Origin: DASXAI01 sp963798445
GTDB taxonomy: Bacteria > Actinomycetota > Acidimicrobiia > Acidimicrobiales > Ilumatobacteraceae
Assembly: GCA_963798445.1 (NCBI GenBank)
Contig: CAWCTH010000008.1
Span: 248,001 to 312,000 of the forward strand
Reading direction: 5' to 3'
DNA length: 64,000 bases
Shown piece after piece: positions 1 to 8,379 of this stretch (position 1 is its first letter; the number at the start of each line of letters is the position of its first letter). The notes under the pieces are model-generated. The model was not told where the DNA came from, made no database searches, and saw only the letters and a list, made by a program, of their open reading frames with translations. The translations under genes and the position numbers were made by a program.

Positions 1-68
1 AGTCCTGCGCCGCGTGCTGCGCTGAGCTCCGCCGGCGAACCGACGCGCGTTGTCCGTCACATACGAGG

Positions 69-849
69 TCAAAGCGAGTCAGTTGGTGCCGGGGTCCGCC
101 ACAGCGCGCTGGCGGGGGGCGGGGCCGGTCGCGACGCCGTACGGGGCGCGGAGGCGCTGGTGGCCACCAGGAACCCGACGAACAGCACCGCCACGCCGGC
201 CGCCAGGGTCACCGCGAACGCCGTCTCGGCACCGAGCCGGGCGTTGAGCGTGCCGCTGGCCGACAGGATGAGCGTCCCCACCGCAATGATCACGTTGCCG
301 AGCGCCAAGCGTCCCGGCTCGACGGTCGCGCCCGGCCGAGCCCGGCCGCCGGCGCCCCCGCAGCAGCCGCCACGCCGACCACAGAGCGCCGCCGATGATG
401 ATGAGCGCAGCGCCGCCCGAGCACACCGCGGCCAGGATGCGCGGCAGCGGGCCCAGCACGTCGGATCCCTTGGGCAGCTCGTCGGCCGGCACCGGCGCCT
501 CGAACGGGGCCACGGCCATGACACCGGCGGCGAAGGCCGACAGCAGCCCGACCACCGCCACCGAGGGCCGGCCCCACCGCACCCCGCCGAGCAGCTCGAT
601 CGTGCCGAGCGCCAGCCACGGCACGTTCAGGATGGCGCCGAACAGGTAGAAGACCCGGAACGTGGCGTCCGTCCAACCCACCGCGGCGGCCACCCAGAGG
701 CTGGCCGAGGCAATGGTGAACATGGCCAGGGCGATCGTCCAGGCCGCCTCGTGACGGCGCCGGTGGGCCAGCCAGCGATCGAAGGTGGACAGCGTGAAGG
801 CCGCTGCCACCAGCGTCGCCGCCGCGGCCAGCGCGGCCTCTTTCGTCAC
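69..849 (-). CDS. Seven-helix membrane protein of unknown function, frameshifted
   Basis: I do not recognise a family. Reading from the ATG at 849 on the minus strand, the first two thirds give five hydrophobic helices. The reading frame then degenerates into arginine/glycine-rich sequence, while a second frame ending at 69 carries on with two more clean helices (around LALGNVIIAVGTLILSASG and AFAVTLAAGVAVLFVGF). The switch lies within about 335-360, next to a run of five C at 355-359, so a single-base indel is likely. The repaired protein would be about 259 residues with seven membrane segments. It is transcribed divergently from rex. Whether it is a true pseudogene or a sequencing error cannot be decided here. 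Confidence 0.6.
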
Positions 850-894
850 GGCACCACCGACACGAGGCCGAGGGTAGGCGCGGCCTCCGACCTT

Positions 895-912
895 TTGTGA
901 ACACGTGCACGT
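895..912 (+). promoter_or_regulatory. Putative Rex operator upstream of rex
   Basis: The sequence TTGTGAACACGTGCACGT matches the Rex consensus TTGTGAA-N4-TTCACAA at 11 of 14 fixed positions: the left half is perfect and the right half is 4 of 7. It ends 24 nt before the rex ATG. A TAGGCT -10-like hexamer at 920-925 lies 19 nt after TTGTGA, so the left half-site could double as the -35 box. Autoregulation of rex is common in the family; here it is inferred from the site alone. Confidence 0.55.
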
Positions 913-936
913 GCGGAACTAGGCTTCGGCGTCGCC

Positions 937-1626
937 ATGGTCGAACGTGCCCGTCGCAGGATCCCCGAGGCCACTGTGACCCGCCTGCCGGTCTACCTGC
1001 GCATCCTGTACGAGCTGGCCAACGATCACATCCCGAACGTGTCGTCGGAGCGGCTGGCCGAGCTGGCCGGCGTGAACGCCGCCAAGGTCCGCAAGGACCT
1101 CTCGTACCTGGGCAGCTACGGCACCCGCGGGGTCGGCTACGACGTCGAGTACCTGCTCTACCAGATGAGCCGCGAGCTGGGCCTCACCCGCGACTGGCCG
1201 GTCATCATCGTTGGCGCCGGCAATCTCGGTCAGGCCCTTGCCAACTACGGCGGCTTCGGCGAGCGTGGCTTCCCGATGGCCGCACTCGTCGATGTGGACC
1301 CGGCCAAGATCGGCACCGTCGTGTCGGGCATCGTGGTGCGCCACCTCGACGACCTGCCCGAGATCGTCCCCGCCAAGGGCGGCACGATCGGTGTGATCGC
1401 CACGCCGCCGGGTGCGGCCCAAGAGGCCGCCGACCGGCTGGTGCGCGCCGGGGTCACGTCCATCTTGAACTTCGCACCGGTCGTGCTCACCGTTCCGCGC
1501 AGCGTGTCGTTGCGGAAGGTGGACCTCGCCGTGGAGATGCAGATCCTGAGCTTCTACCAGCAGCGTCGCAGCGGGGCGCAGGTCGCGTCGGTGGCGCTCG
1601 ATGCCGAGGACGTAGCGAGTGCCTGA
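937..1626 (+). CDS. rex: Redox-sensing transcriptional repressor Rex
   Basis: Rex is a homodimeric repressor that binds operators when NADH is low and releases them when NADH rises. The 229-residue protein has the expected layout: an N-terminal winged helix (about 15-80, with VNAAKVRKDLSYLGSYGTRG as the recognition region) and a Rossmann domain with GAGNLG at 93-98 and the acidic end of beta-2 (DVD, 119-121). The C-terminal swapped helix contains EMQILSFYQQ. Length is normal. The ATG at 937 gives almost no leader if the -10 at 920-925 is used. Its own upstream site and two further sites before respiratory operons in this window suggest it controls them. Confidence 0.97.
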   Translation: MVERARRRIPEATVTRLPVYLRILYELANDHIPNVSSERLAELAGVNAAKVRKDLSYLGSYGTRGVGYDVEYLLYQMSRELGLTRDWPVIIVGAGNLGQALANYGGFGERGFPMAALVDVDPAKIGTVVSGIVVRHLDDLPEIVPAKGGTIGVIATPPGAAQEAADRLVRAGVTSILNFAPVVLTVPRSVSLRKVDLAVEMQILSFYQQRRSGAQVASVALDAEDVASA

Positions 1627-1689
1627 CGGCGCGAACCGGCGCCTAGCCTGGACCGTACTGACGCCAAGCAAGGTCGTGAGGAGCAGGCG

Positions 1690-2943
1690 TTGTCCATCGT
1701 CGTCATTGGTCTGAACCACCGCACGGTGCCGCTCGAATTGCTCGAGCGCACCACCGTGGCCCCCGGTGCACTCCCGAAGGCGCTGCACGACCTGATCTCC
1801 CGACCCAACATCAACGAGGTCGTGCTGCTCTCGACGTGCAACCGCACCGAGGTGTACGCCGTCGCCGAGCGCTTCCATCCGGCCTACGCGGACATCCGCG
1901 ACTTCCTGTGCGACCTCGCCCACATGGCGCCCGAGGACCTGCAGCCCCACCTCTACAGCCAGCACGACGTAGCCGCCGTCGCCCACCTGTTCTCGGTGGC
2001 GGCGGGGCTGGAGTCGGCCGTGATCGGCGAGCACGAGATCCTGGGGCAGGTGCGCAGCGCGTGGTCGGTGGCGCAGTACGAGGGCACCGCCCGTTCGTCG
2101 CTGAACCAGCTGTTCCGGCACGCCCTGGAGACCGGCAAGCGGGCCCGCACCGAGACGGGCATCGCCCGGTCCACGGCGTCGGTCTCCTATGCCGCCGTCG
2201 AGATGGCCACGGACCGCTTCGGCCCGCTCGCAGGGGCCCGCGTCCTGGTCGTGGGGGCCGGCGAGATGGGCGAAGGGATCGTGACCGCCCTGGCCCGCAC
2301 CGGCATCGGCGACGTGGTGGTGGTGAACCGCACGTACGAGCGCGCCGTCGAACTGGCCGAGCGCGTCGGCGGTCGGGCCATGCCCTTTTCCGCGCTGGCC
2401 GGCGCGCTCGCCCGCGCCGACGTGTTGCTGACCTCGACCGGTGCCGGCTCGATCGTGATCGAGGCCGACGTGGTGGCGCAGGCCACCGCCGGCCGGCCCT
2501 TGCTGGTCGTCGACGTGGCCGTCCCGCGCGACGTTGACGGCGCGGTGGCCGAACTGCCGGGCGTCACGCTCCTCGACCTCGACGACCTACGGGACTGGGC
2601 GGCGCGCGGCGTGGCCGAACGCGCCGTCGAAGCGGCCAAGGTCGGCCACATCGTGGCCGAAGAGGTCGGCCGCTACGCCGAGCAGGCGGTGGCCCGACAG
2701 GCGGCGCCCCTCGTCGCCCAGCTCCACGAGCTCGCCGACGGCGTGCGTCAGGGTGAGCTGCAACGCTTCGCCCGCAAGCTGGCCACCCTGGACGAGCGCG
2801 AGCGGGAAACCGTCGAGGCCCTCACCAAGGCCATCGTGGCGAAGCTGATGCACGAGCCCACGGCCAGTCTGAAGCGCGACGCCGGCACCCCTCGGGGCGA
2901 GCGCAACGCCGACGCCGTGCGCGACCTGTTCGACCTGACGTGA
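1690..2943 (+). CDS. hemA: Glutamyl-tRNA reductase
   Basis: This is the first committed enzyme of C5 tetrapyrrole synthesis; it reduces glutamyl-tRNA to glutamate-1-semialdehyde with NADPH. The 417-residue protein has the catalytic cysteine in STCNRTEVYA (Cys50), the IGEHEILGQV segment, the NADP-binding VVGAGEMGEG near 190, and the C-terminal dimerisation helices. The start is TTG at 1690, preceded by a GAGGAG ribosome site about 6 nt upstream; it gives the usual N-terminus (IVVIGLNHRT). It overlaps hemC by 4 nt (GTGA), so the two are probably translationally coupled. Confidence 0.97.
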   Translation: MSIVVIGLNHRTVPLELLERTTVAPGALPKALHDLISRPNINEVVLLSTCNRTEVYAVAERFHPAYADIRDFLCDLAHMAPEDLQPHLYSQHDVAAVAHLFSVAAGLESAVIGEHEILGQVRSAWSVAQYEGTARSSLNQLFRHALETGKRARTETGIARSTASVSYAAVEMATDRFGPLAGARVLVVGAGEMGEGIVTALARTGIGDVVVVNRTYERAVELAERVGGRAMPFSALAGALARADVLLTSTGAGSIVIEADVVAQATAGRPLLVVDVAVPRDVDGAVAELPGVTLLDLDDLRDWAARGVAERAVEAAKVGHIVAEEVGRYAEQAVARQAAPLVAQLHELADGVRQGELQRFARKLATLDERERETVEALTKAIVAKLMHEPTASLKRDAGTPRGERNADAVRDLFDLT

Positions 2944-3824
2944 GCCGGCCGCTGCGCGTGGCGACCCGCGGGAGCGCGCTGGCGCAGTGGCAGGCGCGGC
3001 ACGTGGCCGATCTGCTCCGCAGCGCCGACCCGGGTCTCGGCACCGAGCTGATCGTGATCGAGACGACCGGTGACGTCCGTACGGACGTGCCGTTGCACGC
3101 CATCGGCGGCCAGGGCGTGTTCGTCAAGGAGGTGCAGCAGGCGGTGCTCGACGGCCGCGCCGATCTGGCTGTCCACTCGGCCAAGGACCTCCCCTCGGGG
3201 CCGTCACCGACCGGACTCGTGCTGGCGGCGGTGCCGCCGCGCGGCGACGCCCGCGACACCCTCGTCGGTGCCACCCTGGCCGGGCTGGGGCCGGGCGCCC
3301 GCGTGGCGACCGGTGCCGTGCGCCGGCGGGCGCAGCTCGCCGTGCTTCGACCCGATCTCATCTTCGACGACCTGCGCGGCAACATCGACACCCGTCTCAC
3401 GAAGGTGCCGGAAGGTGGGGCCATCCTGGTGGCCCAAGCGGCCCTCGAGCGGCTCGGCCGAACCGACCGGGCGGCGCAAGTCCTGTCGGTGGAGCAGATG
3501 GTGCCGCAGGTCGGCCAGGGCGCGCTGGCGGTGGAGTGCCGTGGCGACGACGACCGCGCCCGCGACCGCCTGGCCAAGATCGAGTCGTCGATCGACCGGG
3601 GCTTCGTCGACCTGGAGCGGGCGTTCCTGGCCGAACTGGGCGGTGGCTGCGACCTCCCCGTCGGGGCCCACGCCTACCTCGATCACGACGGTCAATCGGT
3701 GTTCCGCTCGTTCCTGTCCGGTCCGGCGGGGGTGTGGCGGGACCGCCGCCACGGGCTGGTGAGCGACCCCGCCTGGGTGGTGGCCACGGCTCGGGAGGCC
3801 GCGGTCGCCGTCGGGTTAGCGTGA
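2940..3824 (+). CDS. hemC: Hydroxymethylbilane synthase (porphobilinogen deaminase)
   Basis: The enzyme joins four porphobilinogens into hydroxymethylbilane on a dipyrromethane cofactor. The 294-residue translation shows the N-terminal TRGSALAQWQA motif, the AVHSAKDLPS active-site segment at 78-87, the LRGNIDTRL arginine motif at about 145-153, and the cofactor-attachment cysteine Cys237 in GGGCDLPVGA. It starts with GTG inside the hemA stop (GTGA). Length and motifs are normal for the family. The downstream neighbour is a peptidase, not hemD, which is unusual for this operon. Confidence 0.97.
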   Translation: MSRPLRVATRGSALAQWQARHVADLLRSADPGLGTELIVIETTGDVRTDVPLHAIGGQGVFVKEVQQAVLDGRADLAVHSAKDLPSGPSPTGLVLAAVPPRGDARDTLVGATLAGLGPGARVATGAVRRRAQLAVLRPDLIFDDLRGNIDTRLTKVPEGGAILVAQAALERLGRTDRAAQVLSVEQMVPQVGQGALAVECRGDDDRARDRLAKIESSIDRGFVDLERAFLAELGGGCDLPVGAHAYLDHDGQSVFRSFLSGPAGVWRDRRHGLVSDPAWVVATAREAAVAVGLA

Positions 3825-3829
3825 CGGCG

Positions 3830-5164
3830 ATGGACGTCGCCACGGCCGAGACCGTCGAGCTGCTCCAGGCCATGATCCGCAATGCGTGCGTGAACGACGG
3901 CACGCCCCAGTCGGGCTACGAGGTGCGCTCGGCCGACGTGCTGGCGAGCTACCTGGAGGGCAGCGGCCTCGACATCGAGAGCTTCGAGCCGACGCCTGGC
4001 CGGCGTTCGGTGGTGGCGCGCATCGAGGGCACCGATCCCACTGCCCCGACGCTGTTGCTGATGGGCCACACCGATGTCGTGCCGGTGTCGCCCGCCGGCT
4101 GGCAGCGAGATCCGTTCGGCGGCGAGCTGGTCGACGGCGAGATCTGGGGCCGAGGCGCCATCGACATGCTCAACCTCACGTCCTCCATGGCCGTCGCCAC
4201 CAAGCACCTGGCCCGGCGCGGATGGCGGCCACGGGGCACGCTGATCTACCTCGGCGTGGCCGACGAGGAAGCCGGTGGCGGGCACGGTGCCGACTGGCTG
4301 GTGCAGCACGAGCTCGACGCCGTCGGCGCCGACTACGTGATCACCGAATCCGGGGGCTGGACGGTGAACGGCCCGGCCGGCGCCAAGGTGGTCGTGACGG
4401 TGGGCGAGAAGGGGGCGGCGTGGCGGCGCATCCGCGTCCACGGCACCCCGGCCCACGGGTCGATGCCCTTCGGCACCGACAACGCCCTCGTGAAGGCGGC
4501 CGAGGTGGTCCGCCGGATCGCCACCTACCGGCCGGCGGCGGAGATCAACGACGTGTGGCGCGCCTACGCCGCGTCGCTGAACCTCGATCCCGAGACCCGC
4601 GCCGCACTCGTCGATCCGGTGCGCGTGTGGGAGGCGTGTGCGTCCATCGCCGATGCCCGCACGGCCAAGTTCGCCCACGCCTGCACCCACACCACCTTCT
4701 CCCCCGATGTCGTGCACGGCGGGACCAAGACCAACGTGATCCCCGACGAGGTGGTCCTCGAGGTCGACATTCGCATCCTTCCCGGACAGACCGGTGACGA
4801 CGTCGACCGCATGCTGACCGACGCCCTCGGCCCGCTCGCCGCCGAGGTCACCGTCGAATCGCTGCACGACCGGCCCAGCACGCAGAGCGCCACGGACACG
4901 CCGCTGTGGCACGCCATCGAAGCACTCGTCGCCAAGGTGAAGCCGGAGGCCACGCTGCTGCCCCGCATCACCGCCGGCGGCACCGACGCCACGTTCTTCC
5001 GCGACGCCGGCAGCGTGGCCTACGGGTTCGGGCTGCTGTCGAACGGGGTCACGTACGAGGACTTCTCGGCCCGGTTCCACGGCAACGACGAGCGCATCGA
5101 CGTGGAGTCCCTGCGGCTCACGACGCAGTGCTGGCTCGACCTCTGCCCGTCGTTCCTGGGATGA
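3830..5164 (+). CDS. M20/M25/M40-family metallo-hydrolase (ArgE/DapE/aminoacylase type)
   Basis: This is a zinc-dependent amidohydrolase or dipeptidase of the M20 family; the substrate cannot be told from sequence. The 444-residue protein has the metal ligands in order: His80 in GHTDVVPV, bridging Asp112 in GRGAIDML, the Glu146/Glu147 pair in DEEAGG, and a C-terminal His in RFHGNDERI. A dimerisation insert begins near GEKGAAWRRIRV. I chose ATG 3830; an in-frame GTG at 3821, overlapping the hemC stop, is an equally possible start and would add three residues. It sits between hemC and hemD and overlaps hemD by 4 nt (ATGA), so it is co-transcribed with heme genes although no heme role is known for the family. 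Confidence 0.9.
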   Translation: MDVATAETVELLQAMIRNACVNDGTPQSGYEVRSADVLASYLEGSGLDIESFEPTPGRRSVVARIEGTDPTAPTLLLMGHTDVVPVSPAGWQRDPFGGELVDGEIWGRGAIDMLNLTSSMAVATKHLARRGWRPRGTLIYLGVADEEAGGGHGADWLVQHELDAVGADYVITESGGWTVNGPAGAKVVVTVGEKGAAWRRIRVHGTPAHGSMPFGTDNALVKAAEVVRRIATYRPAAEINDVWRAYAASLNLDPETRAALVDPVRVWEACASIADARTAKFAHACTHTTFSPDVVHGGTKTNVIPDEVVLEVDIRILPGQTGDDVDRMLTDALGPLAAEVTVESLHDRPSTQSATDTPLWHAIEALVAKVKPEATLLPRITAGGTDATFFRDAGSVAYGFGLLSNGVTYEDFSARFHGNDERIDVESLRLTTQCWLDLCPSFLG

Positions 5165-5931
5165 CCGCCGGCGCCCTCGCCGGTCGCACCGTGGTGGTCA
5201 CCCGGGCCGCCGAGCAGGCGTCCGAGCTGGTGACGCGCCTGTCGGCGCTGGGCGCCACCGTCGTGGAGGTGCCCACGATCGCCGTCGTCGATCCACCCGA
5301 CCGCGGCGCTGCGCTGGCGGCGGCCGTGACCGACCTGGCCTCCTACGACTGGGTGGTGCTCACGTCGACCAACGGCGCGGCGCGGTTCCTGAGCGCGGTA
5401 GCCGCCGCCGGTACGGACGTCATCGCCGAGCCCGACGGCGGCCGCCGGCGATCGTGGCGCCTCGCCGTGGTCGGCCCCGGCACCGCCGCCGCCGTGCGGG
5501 CGTCCGGCATCGGCCCCGACCTCGTGCCGGAGCGGTTCGTGGCCGAGGGCCTCCTGGCGGTGTTCCCCCCCGGCCCCGGACGGGTGCTGCTGCCCCAGGC
5601 CGCCGCCGCCCGCCCGGTCCTGGCCGAGGGCCTGCGGGCCGCGGGATGGACGGTCGACACGGTGGTGGCGTACCGCACCGTGCCCGCGCCGCTCGCCCTA
5701 GAGATGATCGAGCAGGCCCGGACGGCCGACGCCATCACGTTCACCTCCGGCTCGACGGTCACCGGCTTCGTGGCTGCCGCCGGGGCGGCCGGCGTGCCGT
5801 CCGTGGTCGTGTGCATCGGGCCGGTCACCGCCGCCGCCGCGGTGGCCGCCGGCATCGAGGTCACCGCGGTGGCCGGCGAGCACACCATCGACGGCCTGGT
5901 CGCCGCCCTCGAGGGGCTTTTCCTCTCCTAG
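5161..5931 (+). CDS. hemD: Uroporphyrinogen-III synthase
   Basis: The enzyme closes hydroxymethylbilane to uroporphyrinogen III with inversion of ring D. Family members diverge strongly, but this 256-residue protein has the two Rossmann-like lobes, an N-terminal GRTVVVTRAAEQ start, DWVVLTSTNGA near 60-72 and FTSGSTVTGFV in the second lobe, all typical. It begins with ATG at 5161 inside the stop of the M20 gene (ATGA). The TAG stop at 5929-5931 falls within the CTAG that borders the inverted-repeat element just downstream, so the last codons abut an insertion. Confidence 0.92.
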   Translation: MTAGALAGRTVVVTRAAEQASELVTRLSALGATVVEVPTIAVVDPPDRGAALAAAVTDLASYDWVVLTSTNGAARFLSAVAAAGTDVIAEPDGGRRRSWRLAVVGPGTAAAVRASGIGPDLVPERFVAEGLLAVFPPGPGRVLLPQAAAARPVLAEGLRAAGWTVDTVVAYRTVPAPLALEMIEQARTADAITFTSGSTVTGFVAAAGAAGVPSVVVCIGPVTAAAAVAAGIEVTAVAGEHTIDGLVAALEGLFLS

Positions 5932-6032
5932 GAGGTTGCTGAAGTACGGCCCATCGGTGGCGAGCCCGACGCACGACCTGACATGTCGCGCCGCCGCGAG
6001 CGCCGATCCCTGGTACTTCAGCAGTCTCCTAG
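5928..6032. mobile_element. Small inverted-repeat element (MITE-like) with CTAG flanks
   Basis: Two 16-bp arms, GAGGTTGCTGAAGTAC at 5932-5947 and its inverted partner at 6013-6028, match at 14 of 16 positions and enclose a 65-bp non-coding centre. Each side is bordered by CTAG (5928-5931 and 6029-6032), as a 4-bp target duplication would be. The whole unit is about 97 bp and has no coding capacity. IS5-family elements are known for YTAR-type 4-bp duplications, so a MITE mobilised by such an enzyme is plausible. A simple transcription terminator is the alternative, but there is no T-tract. Confidence 0.55.
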
Positions 6033-6041
6033 GCTCGCGGG

Positions 6042-8372
6042 GTGCGGAGCTGGGTGGTGAGAGCCTTGGTGGTGGCCGGCCTCGCCATCGGTGGCCTGGT
6101 GATCGTGGGCGCCACGGCGTCGGCGGCGCCCGCCTACCAGCTCATCGCCGTCGACGCGGGTGGGACCGCCCTGGCCGGCGCTACGACCTTCGCCACCGCC
6201 TCGGGTGACGGCAGCGTCGTCGCCTTCTCCCAACAGGACGGGGACGGCTGCGCCGATCACAGCGCTCTCTGGGTGCGCAACCGCCAGGCCGCCTCGACCG
6301 CCGGTGTCGGCGACGGCCACTTCCCGTCGATCAGCCGGACGGGGACCCTCGTCGCCTTCGTGGCGTGCGACGGGAACGTCGCGGTGTGGCAGGGCGCGGT
6401 GCCGGCCAAGCCGTTGCCCGCCGGCAATTCGCGCCGGCCGGGAACCGACGACACGATCAAGAGCCTCGCCGTGGCCCCCGACGGCGCCCACGCCGTCTTC
6501 ACTGTGGGCTCGGCGGCCGGCGCCGTGCCGGCCAGCTTGTGGGTGGTGCCGACCGACGGCTCGGCGCCGCCGGCGCAGGTCGCCGGCCAGGGTCAGCTGG
6601 ATGGCGTGGCCATCTCCGACAAGAAGGTCTTCTTCGTCGCCGGCGCCAAGCTGCAGAGCGCCGACGTCGTCCAGCCCGCCGCCGTGACGCCGTTCCCGGT
6701 GGAGCCCGACGGGGCGCCGGTCAAGGTCTCGGTATCGGCCGACGGTCGGACCGTGGTCACCGTCACCAGCGACGGCAAGGCGGCCGTTTCGCTCGACAAG
6801 CAGGCGTTCGTGGCCGTGACGGACAAGGCGCTCGAGCCGTCGGTCGCCCCGGACGGCAGCGCCGTGGCGTTGAAGATGACGGCGGACTCCTCGATCAGGA
6901 CGTTCAGCACCGGCGCCGCCCCGGCCGTCCTCAGCACGGCCACGCCGCTGGCGGCGGTGGGCTTCAGCGCCCCGGTGGCCGCTGACGGGGGCCGTGAGGT
7001 CGTGTTCCTGGCCAACCCCGGACAGGCGGCGGGCGGCACCAGCACGGCGGCCCAGGTCTACGGCATCGGGCCGGGGCTCAGCACCGCGCCGGTCAACTTC
7101 GGCGACGTCGGCCTGGGGACCACGACCACGAAGGCCGTCACCTTCACGAACGACGGCACGGCCACCATCACGCCCACGTCGGTCACCTCCTCGAATGCGG
7201 GCGAGTTCGCCATCGTCGCCGGCACGACCTGTGCGATCGGCGCCCCGATTGCCGTCACCGAGTCCTGCGTGGTGCAGGTGGCCCTCACCCCCACCGCCGC
7301 CGGGGCGCGCTCCAGCACCATCACCGTGGCCGAGCTGGGGACCAGATGGGACGAGCCGGCGGCCACCGCCAACCTCACGGCGACGGCGGTGAACGGTGAG
7401 CTGGCGGCCGATCCCACCTCCATCACCTTCGGCTCGGTGACGATCGGCAGCAGCTCGTCGGCCCGGTCGTTCACGGTCACCAACTCGGGCGTGCTGCCCA
7501 CCACGATCGGCACGCTGCTGGTCTCGGGCGGTCAGGCGTCGGAGTTCCCGCTGGCCGGTGGCACCTGCGCCGGCGCCACCCTCCAGCCGGCGGGGGACTG
7601 CACCGTCTTGGTGAGCTTCAAGCCGGGCGGAACGGGCACCCGCAGCGCCTCGTTGGACGTGGGCGGGTCCGCCGGAGCAGCCGTGAGCGTGGCCCTGTCG
7701 GGTACGGGTACCGATCCGCCGCGACCGGCGCTGGCCGTCTCGCCGACGGCGCTGGAGTTCGGTGAGCTGGTCATCGGCAGCGCCGCCGCCCCCCAGAGCG
7801 TCACGGTGCGCAACTCCGGCAACGTCTCGAACAGCCCGAACGTGCAGCTCGGCGGGGCGGCGGCGGGCGACTTCCTGATCAGCAACAACGGATGCGCCGG
7901 CCACTCGATCAGCGCCGGCGCGACGTGCACGGTGAGCGTCGAGTTCGTCCCGATCGAGGCCGGGGCCCGGGGCGCCACGCTGTCGATCACCGGCTCCGGC
8001 GGCTCGTCGGCGTCGGTGCGGTTGTCGGGCACCGGCCGGCTCAACCCGGTGATGACCGTCAGCCCCGGCGTCGTCGTGCCCGGTGAGATCACCACGGTGG
8101 TCGGGACCAACTTCCCCGACGGTGCGGCGGTGGTGCTGGCGTGGGACGTGGGCGGCTTGACCGTTGGCGCAGTGGCCGACGACACCGGCTCGTTCAGCGT
8201 GGCGATGGTGGTGCCGACGAGCATGGGCGGCGGCACCCGCACGGTCGTCGTCATCGCCCCGGCGGACGCCTCGACGGCCACGGCGTCGGTGCTGGTCCAG
8301 GAGACGGGTGGGTTCCAGGCTCCCGCCGGCCCCGCGTTCCGTGCCTCGCCGGCGTTCCCCTCGAGCGGCTAG
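6042..8372 (+). CDS. Secreted beta-propeller/ASH-repeat (choice-of-anchor D) protein
   Basis: A 776-residue exported protein of unknown function. Residues 1-28 form a signal peptide (VVAGLAIGGLVIVG followed by ATASAAPA). About 30-330 look like a TolB/WD40-type propeller with repeated VSADGRTVV and VAPDGSAVAL blades. About 345-670 hold three ASH/HYDIN-type Ig repeats, each with a NFGDVGLG- or EFGELVIG-like start, a TNxG core and paired cysteines. The end (about 675-760) resembles an IPT/TIG Ig domain and is followed by a proline-rich tail with no visible cell-wall anchor. The GTG start at 6042 lies right after the inverted-repeat element. It converges on the next gene with a 7-nt gap. Confidence 0.75.
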   Translation: MRSWVVRALVVAGLAIGGLVIVGATASAAPAYQLIAVDAGGTALAGATTFATASGDGSVVAFSQQDGDGCADHSALWVRNRQAASTAGVGDGHFPSISRTGTLVAFVACDGNVAVWQGAVPAKPLPAGNSRRPGTDDTIKSLAVAPDGAHAVFTVGSAAGAVPASLWVVPTDGSAPPAQVAGQGQLDGVAISDKKVFFVAGAKLQSADVVQPAAVTPFPVEPDGAPVKVSVSADGRTVVTVTSDGKAAVSLDKQAFVAVTDKALEPSVAPDGSAVALKMTADSSIRTFSTGAAPAVLSTATPLAAVGFSAPVAADGGREVVFLANPGQAAGGTSTAAQVYGIGPGLSTAPVNFGDVGLGTTTTKAVTFTNDGTATITPTSVTSSNAGEFAIVAGTTCAIGAPIAVTESCVVQVALTPTAAGARSSTITVAELGTRWDEPAATANLTATAVNGELAADPTSITFGSVTIGSSSSARSFTVTNSGVLPTTIGTLLVSGGQASEFPLAGGTCAGATLQPAGDCTVLVSFKPGGTGTRSASLDVGGSAGAAVSVALSGTGTDPPRPALAVSPTALEFGELVIGSAAAPQSVTVRNSGNVSNSPNVQLGGAAAGDFLISNNGCAGHSISAGATCTVSVEFVPIEAGARGATLSITGSGGSSASVRLSGTGRLNPVMTVSPGVVVPGEITTVVGTNFPDGAAVVLAWDVGGLTVGAVADDTGSFSVAMVVPTSMGGGTRTVVVIAPADASTATASVLVQETGGFQAPAGPAFRASPAFPSSG

Positions 8373-8379
8373 TTCGCGG

